Positions 19,124-28,405 are shown, counted from the stretch's first letter. The stretch: 64,000 nucleotides of DNA from Planotetraspora silvatica (GCF_016863315.1 NZ_BOOQ01000013.1:1-64000), one strand, 5' to 3'. Made by a program: numbers and translations. Notes: generated from the sequence alone by a model not told the origin.

Positions 19124-19153
19124 CCGCCTCCCCACCTCCCACCTCCCTACCCC

Positions 19154-19996
19154 CTACCTTCGCGCCTCGGCGAGCGCGGCCTCGAAGGCGTCCATCTCAC
19201 GCTGGATCCGGTCGAGGCCCGCTGTGGGAAGCCATGGCATCACCCGGCTGACCCCGGCGTTCGCGTACTCCTCGATCACCTTCGGGTCGACGGGGAATCC
19301 GAGCACCATCACCTCGACCCGCCTGCCCGCCTCGGCGGCCCGGCGGAACAGTTCGGGGATGCGCTCCAGGACGCCCGGCCCGTAGTTGGGCATCCAGACG
19401 TCGCCGTAGGCGAGCACGCGGTCGAGCACACGCGGGCCGGTGCCTCCGACCAGGACGGGCGGGTACGGGCGCTGCGCGGGCTTGGGCCACGACCAGATCG
19501 AATCGAACGACACGAACTCGCCGTGGTACTTCGCCTCCTCCTGCGTCCAGATCTCGCGCATCGCCTCGATGTGCTCCTTCATCACGGCGAAACGGCGGCG
19601 CGGGTCGACCCCGTGGTGACGGATCTCGGGCTCGTTCCAGCCCGCCCCGACACCGAACTCGAAGCGCCCGCCCGTGAGGTGGTCGACGCTGGCGACCATC
19701 TTGGCCAGGGTTATCGGATCGCGCTGGGGAACCAGGCAGATGCCCGTCCCGACCCGCAGGCGCGTGGTGGCCAGGCCCGCTGCCGTCAACGCCACGAGGG
19801 GGTCGTAGGTGTGCCAGTACTTGGACGGCAGGTCGCCCCCACGCTCGTCCTTCACCCGCGTGCCCTTCGCCGGCACAGGGATGTGGGTGTGCTCGGCGAA
19901 CAGCAGCGCCTTGTGGCCGCGTTCCTCGACGAGGCGGGCGACGACCCCCGGGCCGGGGGCGTAATGCGTGGGGAAGTAGCCGAATCCAGATTCCAT
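19154..19996 (-). CDS. LLM-class (probably F420-dependent) oxidoreductase
   Basis: The 280-residue product is a luciferase-like TIM barrel of the actinobacterial TIGR03619 type: FAEHTHIP near the N-terminus, RLRVGTGICLVPQRDPITLAK, GGRFEFGVGAGWNEPE and a C-terminal PPVLVGGTGPRVLDR segment. These enzymes move hydride between coenzyme F420 (or FMN) and organic substrates; the substrate is unknown. It stands alone, convergent with the LeuE-like gene. The ATG at 19996 directly precedes the conserved first strand. Confidence 0.88.
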   Translation of the reverse strand: MESGFGYFPTHYAPGPGVVARLVEERGHKALLFAEHTHIPVPAKGTRVKDERGGDLPSKYWHTYDPLVALTAAGLATTRLRVGTGICLVPQRDPITLAKMVASVDHLTGGRFEFGVGAGWNEPEIRHHGVDPRRRFAVMKEHIEAMREIWTQEEAKYHGEFVSFDSIWSWPKPAQRPYPPVLVGGTGPRVLDRVLAYGDVWMPNYGPGVLERIPELFRRAAEAGRRVEVMVLGFPVDPKVIEEYANAGVSRVMPWLPTAGLDRIQREMDAFEAALAEARR

Positions 19997-20262
19997 GCCG
20001 CCAAATCAATCACCATTTCTTCCCCGTCCCCGGCGACACCCGGCTGACTGTCGTAAAGACCTGGCCAGCGCCCGGTTCGGGGCTTTCACGGCTTTGCGAC
20101 GCCATGCCGTACGGGCATGGGCCGGGGGCGACGACCCCGGCCGGATGGGCACAGGATCATGCGGGGGTCGGGTACGTTAGGCCACCGGTAAAGGCCTGCC
20201 CTCGTGTTTCCGGCAATTGCTGTGGGTAGGTGGAGGCCCTGCACCCGGTTCGATGGAGTGTC

Positions 20263-20934
20263 ATGAACCAATCGCCTTTCGTCCTGCCACGGCTCACCGC
20301 GATGCTCAAGCAGGCGGTCCCGCGGCTTCTGGAAGGCGTGGTCGCTCCCCTGGCGGTCTTCTACACCGCACTCGCGGTGCTCGGTCTGAACGGCGCGCTG
20401 GGTGCGGCGGTCGCATGGGTCTACATCGGGCTGTTGTGGCGGCTCGTCCGGCGCCGCCCGGTGCCGGGGACGATGGTCCTCGCGGCGATCGCGATCACCG
20501 CCCGCGCCGTCCTGGGGCTGTGGACCGGCAGCGCGGTGGTCTACTTCATCCAGCCCGAACTGGGCACGATCTGCATCAGCATGGCGTTCCTCGCGTCGGT
20601 GCGGCTGCGCCGCCCGCTCGTGCAGAAGCTCACCCTCGACTACATCCACCTGCCGTCGGTCGTGTTGCGGCATGAGCGGATCCGCAGGTTCTTCGCGCGC
20701 ATCACGCTGCTGTGGGCCTTCGTCCTGCTGACCAACTCGACCGTCAGCATCTGGCTGCTGCTGCACCAGTCCATCGGGACCTACCTGCTCGTGCGCACCG
20801 CCGCCGTCGCGGTCATCAGCGGGCTCGCGTTCCTCGGGTCGGCGTGGGCCTTCCGGCGGGTGCTGCACCGCCTGCACGCCGAGACCCCGGCCGTCGCCGC
20901 TCCCGCCGTCACGATTCCCGGCGTCTCCGGCTGA
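20263..20934 (+). CDS. VC0807-family-like membrane protein
   Basis: A 223-residue protein with about five to six membrane segments and short basic loops. The run of paired helices, the central loop with basic residues (RLRRPLVQKLTLDY) and the overall length fit the VC0807/septation protein A-like group of uncharacterised membrane proteins. Function is unknown. ATG 20263 follows GGAG at a six-base spacing. A strong hairpin (20935-20964) follows the stop directly. Neighbours give no hint of its role. Confidence 0.7.
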   Translation: MNQSPFVLPRLTAMLKQAVPRLLEGVVAPLAVFYTALAVLGLNGALGAAVAWVYIGLLWRLVRRRPVPGTMVLAAIAITARAVLGLWTGSAVVYFIQPELGTICISMAFLASVRLRRPLVQKLTLDYIHLPSVVLRHERIRRFFARITLLWAFVLLTNSTVSIWLLLHQSIGTYLLVRTAAVAVISGLAFLGSAWAFRRVLHRLHAETPAVAAPAVTIPGVSG

Positions 20935-20964
20935 GCCGCCCCGGCCGTCACCGGCCGGAGCGGC
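20935..20964. terminator. hairpin between two convergent genes
   Basis: GCCGC-c-CCGGCCG-tcac-CGGCCGG-a-GCGGC gives twelve pairs around one C/A mismatch and a four-base loop. It starts right after the stop of the membrane-protein gene and lies 30 bases from the end of the convergent SnoaL-like gene. It has no T-tract, which is usual for actinomycete terminators, and could serve both directions. Confidence 0.65.
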
Positions 20965-20994
20965 TTGGTCGCGCGGGCCTGCCCGGTGCTACGT

Positions 20995-21450
20995 CTAGAG
21001 CGTGTGGGTGCGGACGGCGTCGTCGCCGTGGGTGCGCCGGACCTCGAACGCCAGGGCGGTCACCTTCCAGCCCTCGGCCTGCCGTACCAGCCTGAGCCGG
21101 TAGACGCCCCAGACCTCCCAGATGCCCCCGCCGAGCTCGGCGTCGAGCACGTTGTAGGCGTACCCCTTCGCGGTCACGCCCGCCTCGGCGCCGTCGACGT
21201 TGATGGCGTAGTTGCTGACCGTGTGGAAGCTCTGCTTCTTCGCGTGCAGTCCCGTGTTCCAGCCGTCGACCAGCTGGGCGGAGGTCACCGTCGAGGGCTT
21301 CCCGCCGTTCAGGGCGGTGAAGTCGACGGCGACCTCGTCATCGAAGAGCTCCTGGCAGACGGGCCAGTTCTTCGCGTCCGTCGTGTCGAAGACCGCGGTA
21401 ACGACGTCCTCGATCTCGGCCCGGTCAACCAGTGCGGCGATCTCATCCAT
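20995..21450 (-). CDS. SnoaL/NTF2-like domain protein
   Basis: The 151-residue protein has the cone-shaped NTF2/SnoaL-like fold pattern: an N-terminal helix pair (EIAALVDRAEIEDVVTAVFDTTDAKNWPVCQELF), then DDEVAVDF and a run of beta strands ending GWKVTALAFEVRRTHG. Members of this 'nuclear transport factor 2 family' group are small-molecule isomerases, dehydratases or binding proteins; the specific reaction cannot be predicted. Start at ATG 21450; a longer frame upstream looks non-coding. It is divergent from the P-loop protein gene. Confidence 0.8.
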   Translation of the reverse strand: MDEIAALVDRAEIEDVVTAVFDTTDAKNWPVCQELFDDEVAVDFTALNGGKPSTVTSAQLVDGWNTGLHAKKQSFHTVSNYAINVDGAEAGVTAKGYAYNVLDAELGGGIWEVWGVYRLRLVRQAEGWKVTALAFEVRRTHGDDAVRTHTL

Positions 21451-21619
21451 GCGGATCACTATGCACCATGCGCCCCGCTCCTGAGGACGGCGAACCCGTG
21501 ATCGGACGAGGACCGACGGTAAACACGTCGAGGGCGGTAGAACGCACGGCGGCGCCATTCAACGCATGATGGGGACCAGGGCACCACCGGGAACCACCCA
21601 ATCCAGCGAGGTGCACACC

Positions 21620-22228
21620 ATGGCCGCCGACTCGGTCGCCCCGAGTTCCATCGACGACCTGCACTACCCCGCCCGTTCACTGGTGCTCCTCGCGGGGCTG
21701 CCAGGTGCGGGAAAGAGCACACTGCTGCGACGGCTGTACGGCCTGCGCTGCGACGAGACGGAGCCGGTACCCGACGGCAGGGGGGCATGGGTGATCGACT
21801 CCTACCAGTCCCGCAACCTGTGGGCGCCCTACCTCGGGCCGATCCCCCCACGCCTGCGGACCCCGCTGGTGCACGCCACCCATGTGTGGCGCATCGCGCG
21901 GGCGATGACACGAGGACAGGCCGTCGTCGCGCACACGCGCGGCACCTGGCCGCATCTCCTCCACGGCTTCGCGTGGCTCGCCCGCCGGAGCGGCACGCAG
22001 ATGCACCTGATCCTGCTCGACGTCGAGCCGGATGTCGCCCTGGCCGGCCAGCGCATCCGTGGCCGCACCGTCACCAGGGTCGTCTTCGCCCGGCACCGCC
22101 GGCGATGGCGGGCGCTGATACGGCAGGCCCGCACCGGGGCACTCCCTCCGGCCGACAGCGTCACCGTGCTCGACCGGCCCGCCGCGGACCTGCTCGGCGC
22201 CATCCGCTTCGGGCGACCCCGCGGATAG
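21620..22228 (+). CDS. P-loop ATPase / small kinase-like protein
   Basis: The 202-residue protein has one clear motif, a Walker A GLPGAGKST at residues 26-34, followed by the layout of Zeta/polynucleotide-kinase-like P-loop kinases: a short substrate-binding segment, VVAHTRGTW in place of a Walker B-like strand, LILLDVEPDVALAGQRIRGR and a basic lid helix. It probably phosphorylates a small molecule or nucleic acid end; no partner antitoxin gene is adjacent. Start chosen at ATG 21620 with GCGAGGTG upstream; ATG 21566 is possible. It is followed by the SDR gene in the same direction. Confidence 0.7.
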   Translation: MAADSVAPSSIDDLHYPARSLVLLAGLPGAGKSTLLRRLYGLRCDETEPVPDGRGAWVIDSYQSRNLWAPYLGPIPPRLRTPLVHATHVWRIARAMTRGQAVVAHTRGTWPHLLHGFAWLARRSGTQMHLILLDVEPDVALAGQRIRGRTVTRVVFARHRRRWRALIRQARTGALPPADSVTVLDRPAADLLGAIRFGRPRG

Positions 22229-22301
22229 GCGACGAGGGCCGTACGGGCCGAGACCGGGTCACTTCCAGGCGCCGAGCCCCCCCGTGATAGGACGGACGAC
22301 C

Positions 22302-23027
22302 ATGGGAACAGCACTGGTCACCGGAGCTTCACGGGGTCTCGGCGCGGTCATCGCCGAACGGCTCGCGGCCGACGGCCTGCACGTGGCCGTCAACTACGCG
22401 CACGACACCGCGGGGGCCTCGGCCGTGGTCGAACGCGTCCAGGCCGCCGGCGGCTCCGCGCGCCTGGCCCGGTTCGACGTCACGGACGAGCAGTCCGTAC
22501 GGCAGGCCGTCGCCGAGATCGGGCCGATCGACGTGGTGGTCAACAACGCCACCGGGCCGCAGCCGCTCATGCCCGTGGAGGAGCAGACCTGGCAGGACCA
22601 CCTCGACCAGTTGCACTTCTTCGTCAAGGCTCCGCTCCTCATCCTGCAGGCCGTCCTGCCCGCCATGCGCGCCGCCGGGTCCGGCCGGATCGTCAACGTC
22701 GGCAGCGAGGTCACCGACCTCGGGAACGCCGACTACGGGCACTACGTGTCCGCGAAGGCCGCGATGCACGGCCTCACCCGGTCATGGGCCCGCGAGCTCG
22801 GCCCGTACGGCATCACGGTGAACACGGTCGAGCCCGGCTGGATCCCCGTGGAACGCCACGAGGGCACGCCGGCGGCCGAGTACGACGACTACATGAGGAA
22901 CCTGCCCCTCGGGCACATGGGCGTGCCCATCGACGTGGCCGAGGCCGTGGCCTTCCTCGCCTCCCCCGGTTCCCGGTTCATCACCGGCCAGCGTCTCGCC
23001 GTCAACGGCGGCAAGACGATGACCTGA
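22302..23027 (+). CDS. SDR-family oxidoreductase (FabG-like)
   Basis: The 241-residue protein is a classical short-chain dehydrogenase: cofactor motif TGASRGLG (residues 7-14), VVNNAT, the catalytic Ser segment VNVGSEV, YVSAK with the active Tyr and Lys, and the C-terminal FITGQRLAVNGGKTM. An Asn in place of the usual acidic residue after the second strand fits NADPH use. The substrate is unknown; 3-oxoacyl-type or sugar substrates are common in this subgroup. It lies 73 bases after the P-loop gene, and AGGACGG stands upstream of the ATG. Confidence 0.88.
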   Translation: MGTALVTGASRGLGAVIAERLAADGLHVAVNYAHDTAGASAVVERVQAAGGSARLARFDVTDEQSVRQAVAEIGPIDVVVNNATGPQPLMPVEEQTWQDHLDQLHFFVKAPLLILQAVLPAMRAAGSGRIVNVGSEVTDLGNADYGHYVSAKAAMHGLTRSWARELGPYGITVNTVEPGWIPVERHEGTPAAEYDDYMRNLPLGHMGVPIDVAEAVAFLASPGSRFITGQRLAVNGGKTMT

Positions 23028-23209
23028 GCCGATCGGAGATTCACCTGAAGACGAACCGACGATGAGCCATCGACCGCCTGACCGCGAGCTGATGACGAGC
23101 TGATCGGCCGCACGCGCGGCGGGCATTAGTCCCGCGTTCGACCTCCGGTTGCTGACATGAGGCATTTCGGCCATGACGCCATGTCTTCATTCAGCTGAAG
23201 GGAGGGCGC

Positions 23210-24013
23210 ATGACTGTGCTCGCGGCGGCCATGGCGCTGCTCGGTTCGCTTTTCTTCGCTCTGGGTGCGGCGTTCCAGCAGCATGAGGCGTCGGGCGCCG
23301 CCGGACCCGGCATGCTCGCTCTGCTGCGCCGGCCGCGCTGGCTGATCGGCACGGGAGCGGTCGCCCTCGGCGGCGGCCTGCACATCGTCGCGCTGAGCGC
23401 GGGCCCGCTGATCGTCGTGCAGCCGATGGGCGTCGCCAGCCTCCTGTTCGCCCTGCCGATCGCGGCCGCGCTGCACGGCCGCAGGCCCGCCGGGAGCGAA
23501 CTCGTCGCCGCGGCCGTGGTGGGCGTGGGCCTGATCGGCCTCGTGGTGCTCATTCCCCCCACCGCGCCGGCGCCCCACATGGACGACGCCAGTGCGCTCG
23601 GGCTGCTCGCCGCCGCCGTCCTCACGGCCCTCACCTGCTTCGGGCTGGCCAAGAGCATCGGCGGCGCCGGCCGTCCCGCGCTGCTCGCGGTCGCTGCGGG
23701 GGTGCTGTACGGCTCGTGCGCCACGGTCACCCGTGTGATCGTCGACGGTGGCGGCGGCCATCTCTGGCTCCTGGCCGTCCTTCCGATCCCGGTGCTCGCG
23801 GCGCTGAGCCTGCTTCAGCGGGCCTACGCCGGCCGTCATTTCGCGGTGGCCTACGCCACCCTGCAACTCACGGACCCCCTCACGGCGGTCGCCTGCGGAG
23901 CCCTGCTACTCGGAGAGCCCCTGCCGACGAACGTGACCGCCGCCGTGGTGGCGGCACTGGTCGCCGGAGCCGGAACCGTCGCCCTCGCCCGGACCACCCC
24001 CCTCACCGGATGA
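23210..24013 (+). CDS. DMT-superfamily (EamA-like) permease
   Basis: A 267-residue protein with about nine or ten membrane helices arranged as two internal repeats, with GPLIVVQPMGVASLLFALPIAA and LQLTDPLTAVACGALLLGEPLP as the matching conserved segments of each half. This is the drug/metabolite transporter pattern. GAAGGGAGG precedes the ATG. The GT4 gene follows after 33 bases, and the pair is probably co-transcribed; such a pair may flip and decorate a lipid-linked or soluble glycoside, but this is inference. Confidence 0.85.
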   Translation: MTVLAAAMALLGSLFFALGAAFQQHEASGAAGPGMLALLRRPRWLIGTGAVALGGGLHIVALSAGPLIVVQPMGVASLLFALPIAAALHGRRPAGSELVAAAVVGVGLIGLVVLIPPTAPAPHMDDASALGLLAAAVLTALTCFGLAKSIGGAGRPALLAVAAGVLYGSCATVTRVIVDGGGGHLWLLAVLPIPVLAALSLLQRAYAGRHFAVAYATLQLTDPLTAVACGALLLGEPLPTNVTAAVVAALVAGAGTVALARTTPLTG

Positions 24014-24046
24014 CCCCCCACACCGGATGACGCAGATCGGAGCCCG

Positions 24047-25285
24047 ATGAACGCCGTCCCCGCCCCCTCCAGCCCGGACCTGCCGGGAGCGCAGCCGTCC
24101 CTCGCCGTGGCCCCGGCCCCGGCGCGACGCCGCAGGGTGCTGATCGCCACCGACACCTACCCGCCCGACGTGAACGGCGCGTCGTACTTCACCCACCGCC
24201 TCGCGGGAGGACTGGCCGCGCGCGGCGCCGACGTCCACGTGGTGTGCGCGTCCGACGAAGGCCGCCCGCGCACGGAGATCGTGGGCGGCGTGATGGTCCA
24301 CCGGCTGTGGTCGGCGCGGCTGCCCCTGCACCCGACGATGCGGATCAGCCTCCCCGCGGGCCTGAAGCGCACGATGGCGCACCTGATCGGCAGGGCCCGC
24401 CCGGACGTCGTCCACGTTCAGGGACACTTCATGATCGGCCGCGCGGCCCTCGCGGCGGCAGGCGGGGCGGGCCTGCCCGTGGTGGCCACCAACCACTTCA
24501 TGCCGGACAACCTCTTCCAGTTCGCGCGCGTCCCTGCGGGCCTGCGGGCCCGCGCCGGAGACATGGCCTGGCAGGACCTGACCCGGATCTTCGCCCGCGC
24601 CCACCGCGTCACCACGCCCACGCGGATCGCCGCCCGGCTGCTGGTCGACAAGGGGTTCCCGCACGAGGTGGAGGCGGTCTCCTGCGGCATCGACCTGCAG
24701 CGGTTCCAGCGCCAGCCGCAGGAGTGGGCGCGGCGGCGGTTCGGCCTGGCCGACAGGCCCACCGTCCTGTTCGTCGGCCGCCTGGACGAGGAGAAGCGAC
24801 TCGAGGACCTCATCCGGGCGCTGCCGTACGTGCTGAACCACGTCGACGCGCAGGCGGTCCTGGTCGGCACCGGCGGGAAGCGTCAGGACCTGGAGCGGCT
24901 CGCCACCCGGATCGGAGTGGGCGAGCGCGTGCGGTTCCTGGGGTTCATCCCCGACGCCGACCTGCCACAGGTCTACTCGGCCGCGGACGTGTTCGCCATG
25001 CCCGGCGTCGCCGAGCTGCAGAGCATCGCGACACTCGAGGCGATGGCCGCCGGCCTTCCGATCGTGGCGGCGGACGCCATGGCGCTTCCCCACCTCGTGT
25101 CCGGAAACGGCTTCCTCTACCGGCCGGGGGACGCCAAGGAGATGGCCCGGCATCTCACCGGCATCCTGACCTCCGGCGAGGCGCACGCGACCATGGCCAA
25201 GGCGAGTCTCGCCATCGCCGCCACCCACGATCACCAGCGATCTCTTGCTCGGTTCGAGGAGATCTACACGGAGCTCCTCGCGTGA
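24047..25285 (+). CDS. GT4-family glycosyltransferase
   Basis: The 412-residue protein is a retaining GT-B glycosyltransferase: TDTYPPDVNGASYFTHRLA at the N-terminal acceptor domain, then TVLFVGRLDEEKRLEDLIRALP, VRFLGFIPDADLPQVYSAADVFAMPG and ELQSIATLEAMAAGLPIVA, which holds the sugar-nucleotide-binding E-x7-E-type motif. Close relatives in actinobacteria act in phosphatidylinositol mannoside or other glycolipid synthesis, using GDP-mannose or UDP-sugars. The sugar and acceptor are not fixed by the sequence. It acts at the cytoplasmic face of the membrane and probably shares a transcript with the DMT permease. Confidence 0.88.
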   Translation: MNAVPAPSSPDLPGAQPSLAVAPAPARRRRVLIATDTYPPDVNGASYFTHRLAGGLAARGADVHVVCASDEGRPRTEIVGGVMVHRLWSARLPLHPTMRISLPAGLKRTMAHLIGRARPDVVHVQGHFMIGRAALAAAGGAGLPVVATNHFMPDNLFQFARVPAGLRARAGDMAWQDLTRIFARAHRVTTPTRIAARLLVDKGFPHEVEAVSCGIDLQRFQRQPQEWARRRFGLADRPTVLFVGRLDEEKRLEDLIRALPYVLNHVDAQAVLVGTGGKRQDLERLATRIGVGERVRFLGFIPDADLPQVYSAADVFAMPGVAELQSIATLEAMAAGLPIVAADAMALPHLVSGNGFLYRPGDAKEMARHLTGILTSGEAHATMAKASLAIAATHDHQRSLARFEEIYTELLA

Positions 25286-25325
25286 AAAGACCCTATTTTC
25301 GCAAGAAATCAGTTAATGTCCGTTC

Positions 25326-26198
25326 ATGCCCGGCGCTTATTTTCCCCGCATTCAGACCGTCTCGGGTGCGGTCCCCGTCTCCGAGATCGACGGCCCGGTG
25401 CTTGCCCGTGAGCATCTGCGCACCGACACCCGGTGGGGAATCGGCGTCGCCTCCGACCCGTACCGCTGGATCGACGAGGAGAAGTACGTCGTCGCCGAAC
25501 TCAAGAAGCTGGCGTCCGACCGCGGGCTGAGCCTCGTCGTCGAGCACACCTGCATCGGCATGGCCCGCGACCCCGCGTCGCTCGGCCGCATGGCCACGGG
25601 CAGCCGGGTCGCCGTGGTCGCCGCCACGGGCTTCGCCCCCGAGCCGTTCTCCGGTGACGCCGTCCGGCGATACAGCGTGGACGACCTGACCTCGGACCTT
25701 CTGCACGAGATCGGGGCGGGGCTCGACGGCGCGGGGTCGCGGCCGGGGCTCATCGTGGCGACCGCCTGGGACGAGACGCCGACGGCGGCCGAGGAGCGTG
25801 CGCTGATCGCCGCCGCCCGGGCCTGCCTGCGCACCGATCTGCCGGTCGCGACCGAGGGACTGGGCCTGCTGGAACTCCTGCTCTCCCACGGGGTGCCGCC
25901 CCGGCGGCTCAGCGCGCGGACGGCCGACACGCCGGCGCAGCGGAAGATCGCGGAGACGGGCGCCTATGTCAGCGTCGACGACGCCGAGCACGTCCTGGCG
26001 CTCCTCGACGCCGGCCACGCCGAACGCGTGCTGCTCAGCAGCGGCGTGTCCCGCCGGGAGCACCTCGCCGACTACGGCGGGCAGGGGTACGGCAGGCTGT
26101 TCGATACGATCCTCCCCGCCCTGAGCGAGGCCGGCGTGGACGACGACACCCAGCGCCTGATCACCCACGAGAACCCCCTGCGCTGGCTGGCCGGCTGA
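25326..26198 (+). CDS. phosphotriesterase-family protein lacking metal ligands
   Basis: Over its 290 residues the protein aligns with the phosphotriesterase (PTE) amidohydrolase family: IQTVSGAVPVSE at the start, EHTCIGMARDP, VVAATGFAPE, a GAYVSVDD segment and GYGRLFDTILPALSEAG...ENPLRWLAG at the end. The metal-binding residues are mostly gone: HxH is REH, the strand-5 His is replaced in PVATEGLG, the strand-6 His in LSARTAD, and the strand-8 Asp in LLSSGVS. It is likely a non-metal pseudoenzyme or has a changed activity. There is no ribosome binding site, so a leaderless message is possible. It converges on the polyamine operon with a two-base gap. Confidence 0.75.
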   Translation: MPGAYFPRIQTVSGAVPVSEIDGPVLAREHLRTDTRWGIGVASDPYRWIDEEKYVVAELKKLASDRGLSLVVEHTCIGMARDPASLGRMATGSRVAVVAATGFAPEPFSGDAVRRYSVDDLTSDLLHEIGAGLDGAGSRPGLIVATAWDETPTAAEERALIAAARACLRTDLPVATEGLGLLELLLSHGVPPRRLSARTADTPAQRKIAETGAYVSVDDAEHVLALLDAGHAERVLLSSGVSRREHLADYGGQGYGRLFDTILPALSEAGVDDDTQRLITHENPLRWLAG

Positions 26199-26200
26199 CT

Positions 26201-27604
26201 TCAGGAGTCGAAGCCGAGCCCGAACGCGTCGAGCGTGCGCAGCCAGGCGTTGCGCCGCCCCTCCTGCGCGTCGGACCTGGCCAGCGACCATCGCGTGAGC
26301 TGGATGACGCCCGACCTGAGCGGCTCGGGCGGGAACGGCACGGGCTTGCGCCGGACCATGCGCAACCGGGTCCGCTCGGTCCGCTCTCCGGAGAGCAGGT
26401 CGAGCATCACGTTGGCCCCGAAGCGGGTGGCCCCGACCCCGAGGCCGGTGTAGCCGGCGGCGTAGGCGAGGCGAGAGCCGTACGCGGTGCCGAAGAAGGC
26501 GCTGAACCTGCTGCAGGTGTCGATGACCCCGCCCCACTTGTGGCTGAACCTCACCCCTTCGAGCTGCGGGAACGTCTCGTAGAAGTGCCGCGCGAGCGTC
26601 TCGAACGTGGCGTCGCGCTGGTCGTGCCCGGCCGTGATCAGGCCGCCGTTGTAGTAGACCGCGTCGTATCCGCCCCACAGGATCCGGTTGTCGTCGGTCA
26701 GCCGGTAGTAGTGGAACTGGTTGCCCGAGTCGCCCAGCCCCTGCCGGTTACGCCAGCCGATCTCGGCCAGCCGTTCCGCCGGCACCGGCTCGGTCATCAG
26801 CACGTAGTCGTAGACCGGCACGAGGAAGTGCCTCAGCCTGCTCAGCAGCGGAGCGAAGGCGCCCGTGCCCAGGGCGACCATGCTCGCCCGCACCATGCCG
26901 AGCGGCGTCCCGAGTTCGAGGAGGCTCCCGCCGTCCCGCAGCGACCTGACCGGGGTGCGCTCGAAGACGCGCACCCCGAGCCGCAGGCAGGCGTCCCGGA
27001 GTCCCCAGGCGAGCCGGGCGGGATCGACCATGGCCGCCCCGTCCCGGTCCCACAGGCCGCCCAGGTAGGTCGGGGAGTCGACCTCGGCCCGCATCTGCTC
27101 GCGGTCGAGGCGCTCCATCCGCAGACCGAGCGACGCGCCCAGCGCGGCCTCCTCGTCGAGGCCGCCGAGCTCCCAGTCCCGCGTGGCGACGCGCACCTCA
27201 CCGGTGCGCTCGAACGAGCAGTCGACGCCGTGCCTGGCGAGGGACGCCTCGATCTCGTCGAGGTTCTCCCGCCCGAGACGGTCGAGCGTGCCGATCTCCT
27301 CCGGCCACCGGTCCAGCCCGTTGCCGAGGCCGTGGGTGATGCTCGCCGCGCAGAAGCCGCCGTTCCTGCCGGACGCGGCCCAGCCGATCTCGCGGCCCTC
27401 CAGCAGGACGACGTCCAGCGACGGGTCGCGCTCCTTGGCCATGAGCGCGGTCCACAGGCCGGAGAAGCCGCCTCCGACGACGGCCAGGTCGGCGCTGACC
27501 TGGCCGACCAGTCGCGGCGACGGCTCGGGCGCGATCGCGCGATCCAGCCAGTACGGCTTGCGCTCCGCGTCAGCGAGCGCCTTCAGCGGATCCACACATT
27601 CCAC
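26201..27604 (-). CDS. FAD-dependent amine oxidase (PuuB-like, DAO family)
   Basis: The 467-residue flavoprotein has the dinucleotide motif VVGGGFSGLWTAL (about 42-54), LEGREIGWAASGRNGGFC typical of gamma-glutamylputrescine oxidases, and the C-terminal FAD-contact segment YAAGYTGLGVGATRFGANVM. It probably oxidises putrescine or a derivative to an aminoaldehyde with release of H2O2 and ammonia. It is the last gene of the polyamine operon, 12 bases after potC. No gamma-glutamylputrescine synthetase (PuuA) gene is seen in the operon, so free putrescine or another amine may be the substrate. Confidence 0.85.
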   Translation of the reverse strand: MECVDPLKALADAERKPYWLDRAIAPEPSPRLVGQVSADLAVVGGGFSGLWTALMAKERDPSLDVVLLEGREIGWAASGRNGGFCAASITHGLGNGLDRWPEEIGTLDRLGRENLDEIEASLARHGVDCSFERTGEVRVATRDWELGGLDEEAALGASLGLRMERLDREQMRAEVDSPTYLGGLWDRDGAAMVDPARLAWGLRDACLRLGVRVFERTPVRSLRDGGSLLELGTPLGMVRASMVALGTGAFAPLLSRLRHFLVPVYDYVLMTEPVPAERLAEIGWRNRQGLGDSGNQFHYYRLTDDNRILWGGYDAVYYNGGLITAGHDQRDATFETLARHFYETFPQLEGVRFSHKWGGVIDTCSRFSAFFGTAYGSRLAYAAGYTGLGVGATRFGANVMLDLLSGERTERTRLRMVRRKPVPFPPEPLRSGVIQLTRWSLARSDAQEGRRNAWLRTLDAFGLGFDS

Positions 27605-27616
27605 TTCCCCGGAGAG

Positions 27617-28405
27617 CTACGCGCGGCGACGGCGAGCCGCGACGATGTTGACGACGGCGATCAGGAGACCGGCCGCGAAGATGAGCGTCCCCATGATGTT
27701 GACCTGCGGAGGGATGCCCACACGGGTGACGCCCCAGATCCACAGCGGGAACGTCGTCGTACCACCCGCGGTGAAGTTGGTGATCACGAAGTCGTCGATC
27801 GACAGGGCGAACGCCAGCATCGACCCCGCCAGCACACCCGGGAAGATCATCGGCAGCGTGACCAGCCGGAAGGTGTCCCACGTGCTCGCGCCGAGGTCCC
27901 GTGCGGCTTCCTCGAGCGAGGTGTCCAGCGTCATCACCCGGGCCCGCACCGTCACGGCCACGAAGGAGATCGAGAACATGACGTGGGCGATGACGATCGT
28001 CGGGAACCCCTCCGGCAAACCCAGCGTGATGAACAGGGAATGCAGGGACGCTCCCATCACGATCTCGGCGCAGGAGATCGCGGCGAACATCACCAGCGTC
28101 AGGAGCGCCGCCCCGCGGAAGCGGTAACGGCCGAGGGCCAGCCCGATGAGCGACCCGAGCACGCCCGCGATCACCATCGTCAGCACGGCGATGAGGAGGG
28201 AGTTCACCAGCGCCTGGGTGAGCGCGTCGATCTCGAACAACTGGCCGTACCACTTGAGGGTGAACCCCTGGAAGGTGGTGTTGAACCGGCCCTTGGTGTC
28301 GTTGAACCCGAAAAGGATCATGACCGCGATCGGCACCACGAGCCAGGCGATGACCAGCCAGGTGTATATCTGGAGGCCACGCCCCCGGAACAGTCCGCGG
28401 CTCAT
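27617..28405 (-). CDS. potC: polyamine ABC transporter permease PotC
   Basis: A 262-residue permease with six membrane helices and the EAA loop (EEAARDLGASTWDTFRLVTLPMIFPGVLAG) that contacts the ATPase. The short periplasmic segment KGRFNTTFQGFTLKWYGQLF is typical of PotC/YdcV permeases. It partners PotB and PotA in importing putrescine or spermidine. Its ATG overlaps the potB stop (ATGA), so expression is coupled. Confidence 0.9.
   Translation of the reverse strand: MSRGLFRGRGLQIYTWLVIAWLVVPIAVMILFGFNDTKGRFNTTFQGFTLKWYGQLFEIDALTQALVNSLLIAVLTMVIAGVLGSLIGLALGRYRFRGAALLTLVMFAAISCAEIVMGASLHSLFITLGLPEGFPTIVIAHVMFSISFVAVTVRARVMTLDTSLEEAARDLGASTWDTFRLVTLPMIFPGVLAGSMLAFALSIDDFVITNFTAGGTTTFPLWIWGVTRVGIPPQVNIMGTLIFAAGLLIAVVNIVAARRRRA

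Noticed and set aside
25286-25325. ribosome binding site for the phosphotriesterase-like gene
   Set aside because: None could be found; TTAATGT is more like a -10 element, and this was not strong enough to list as a promoter.
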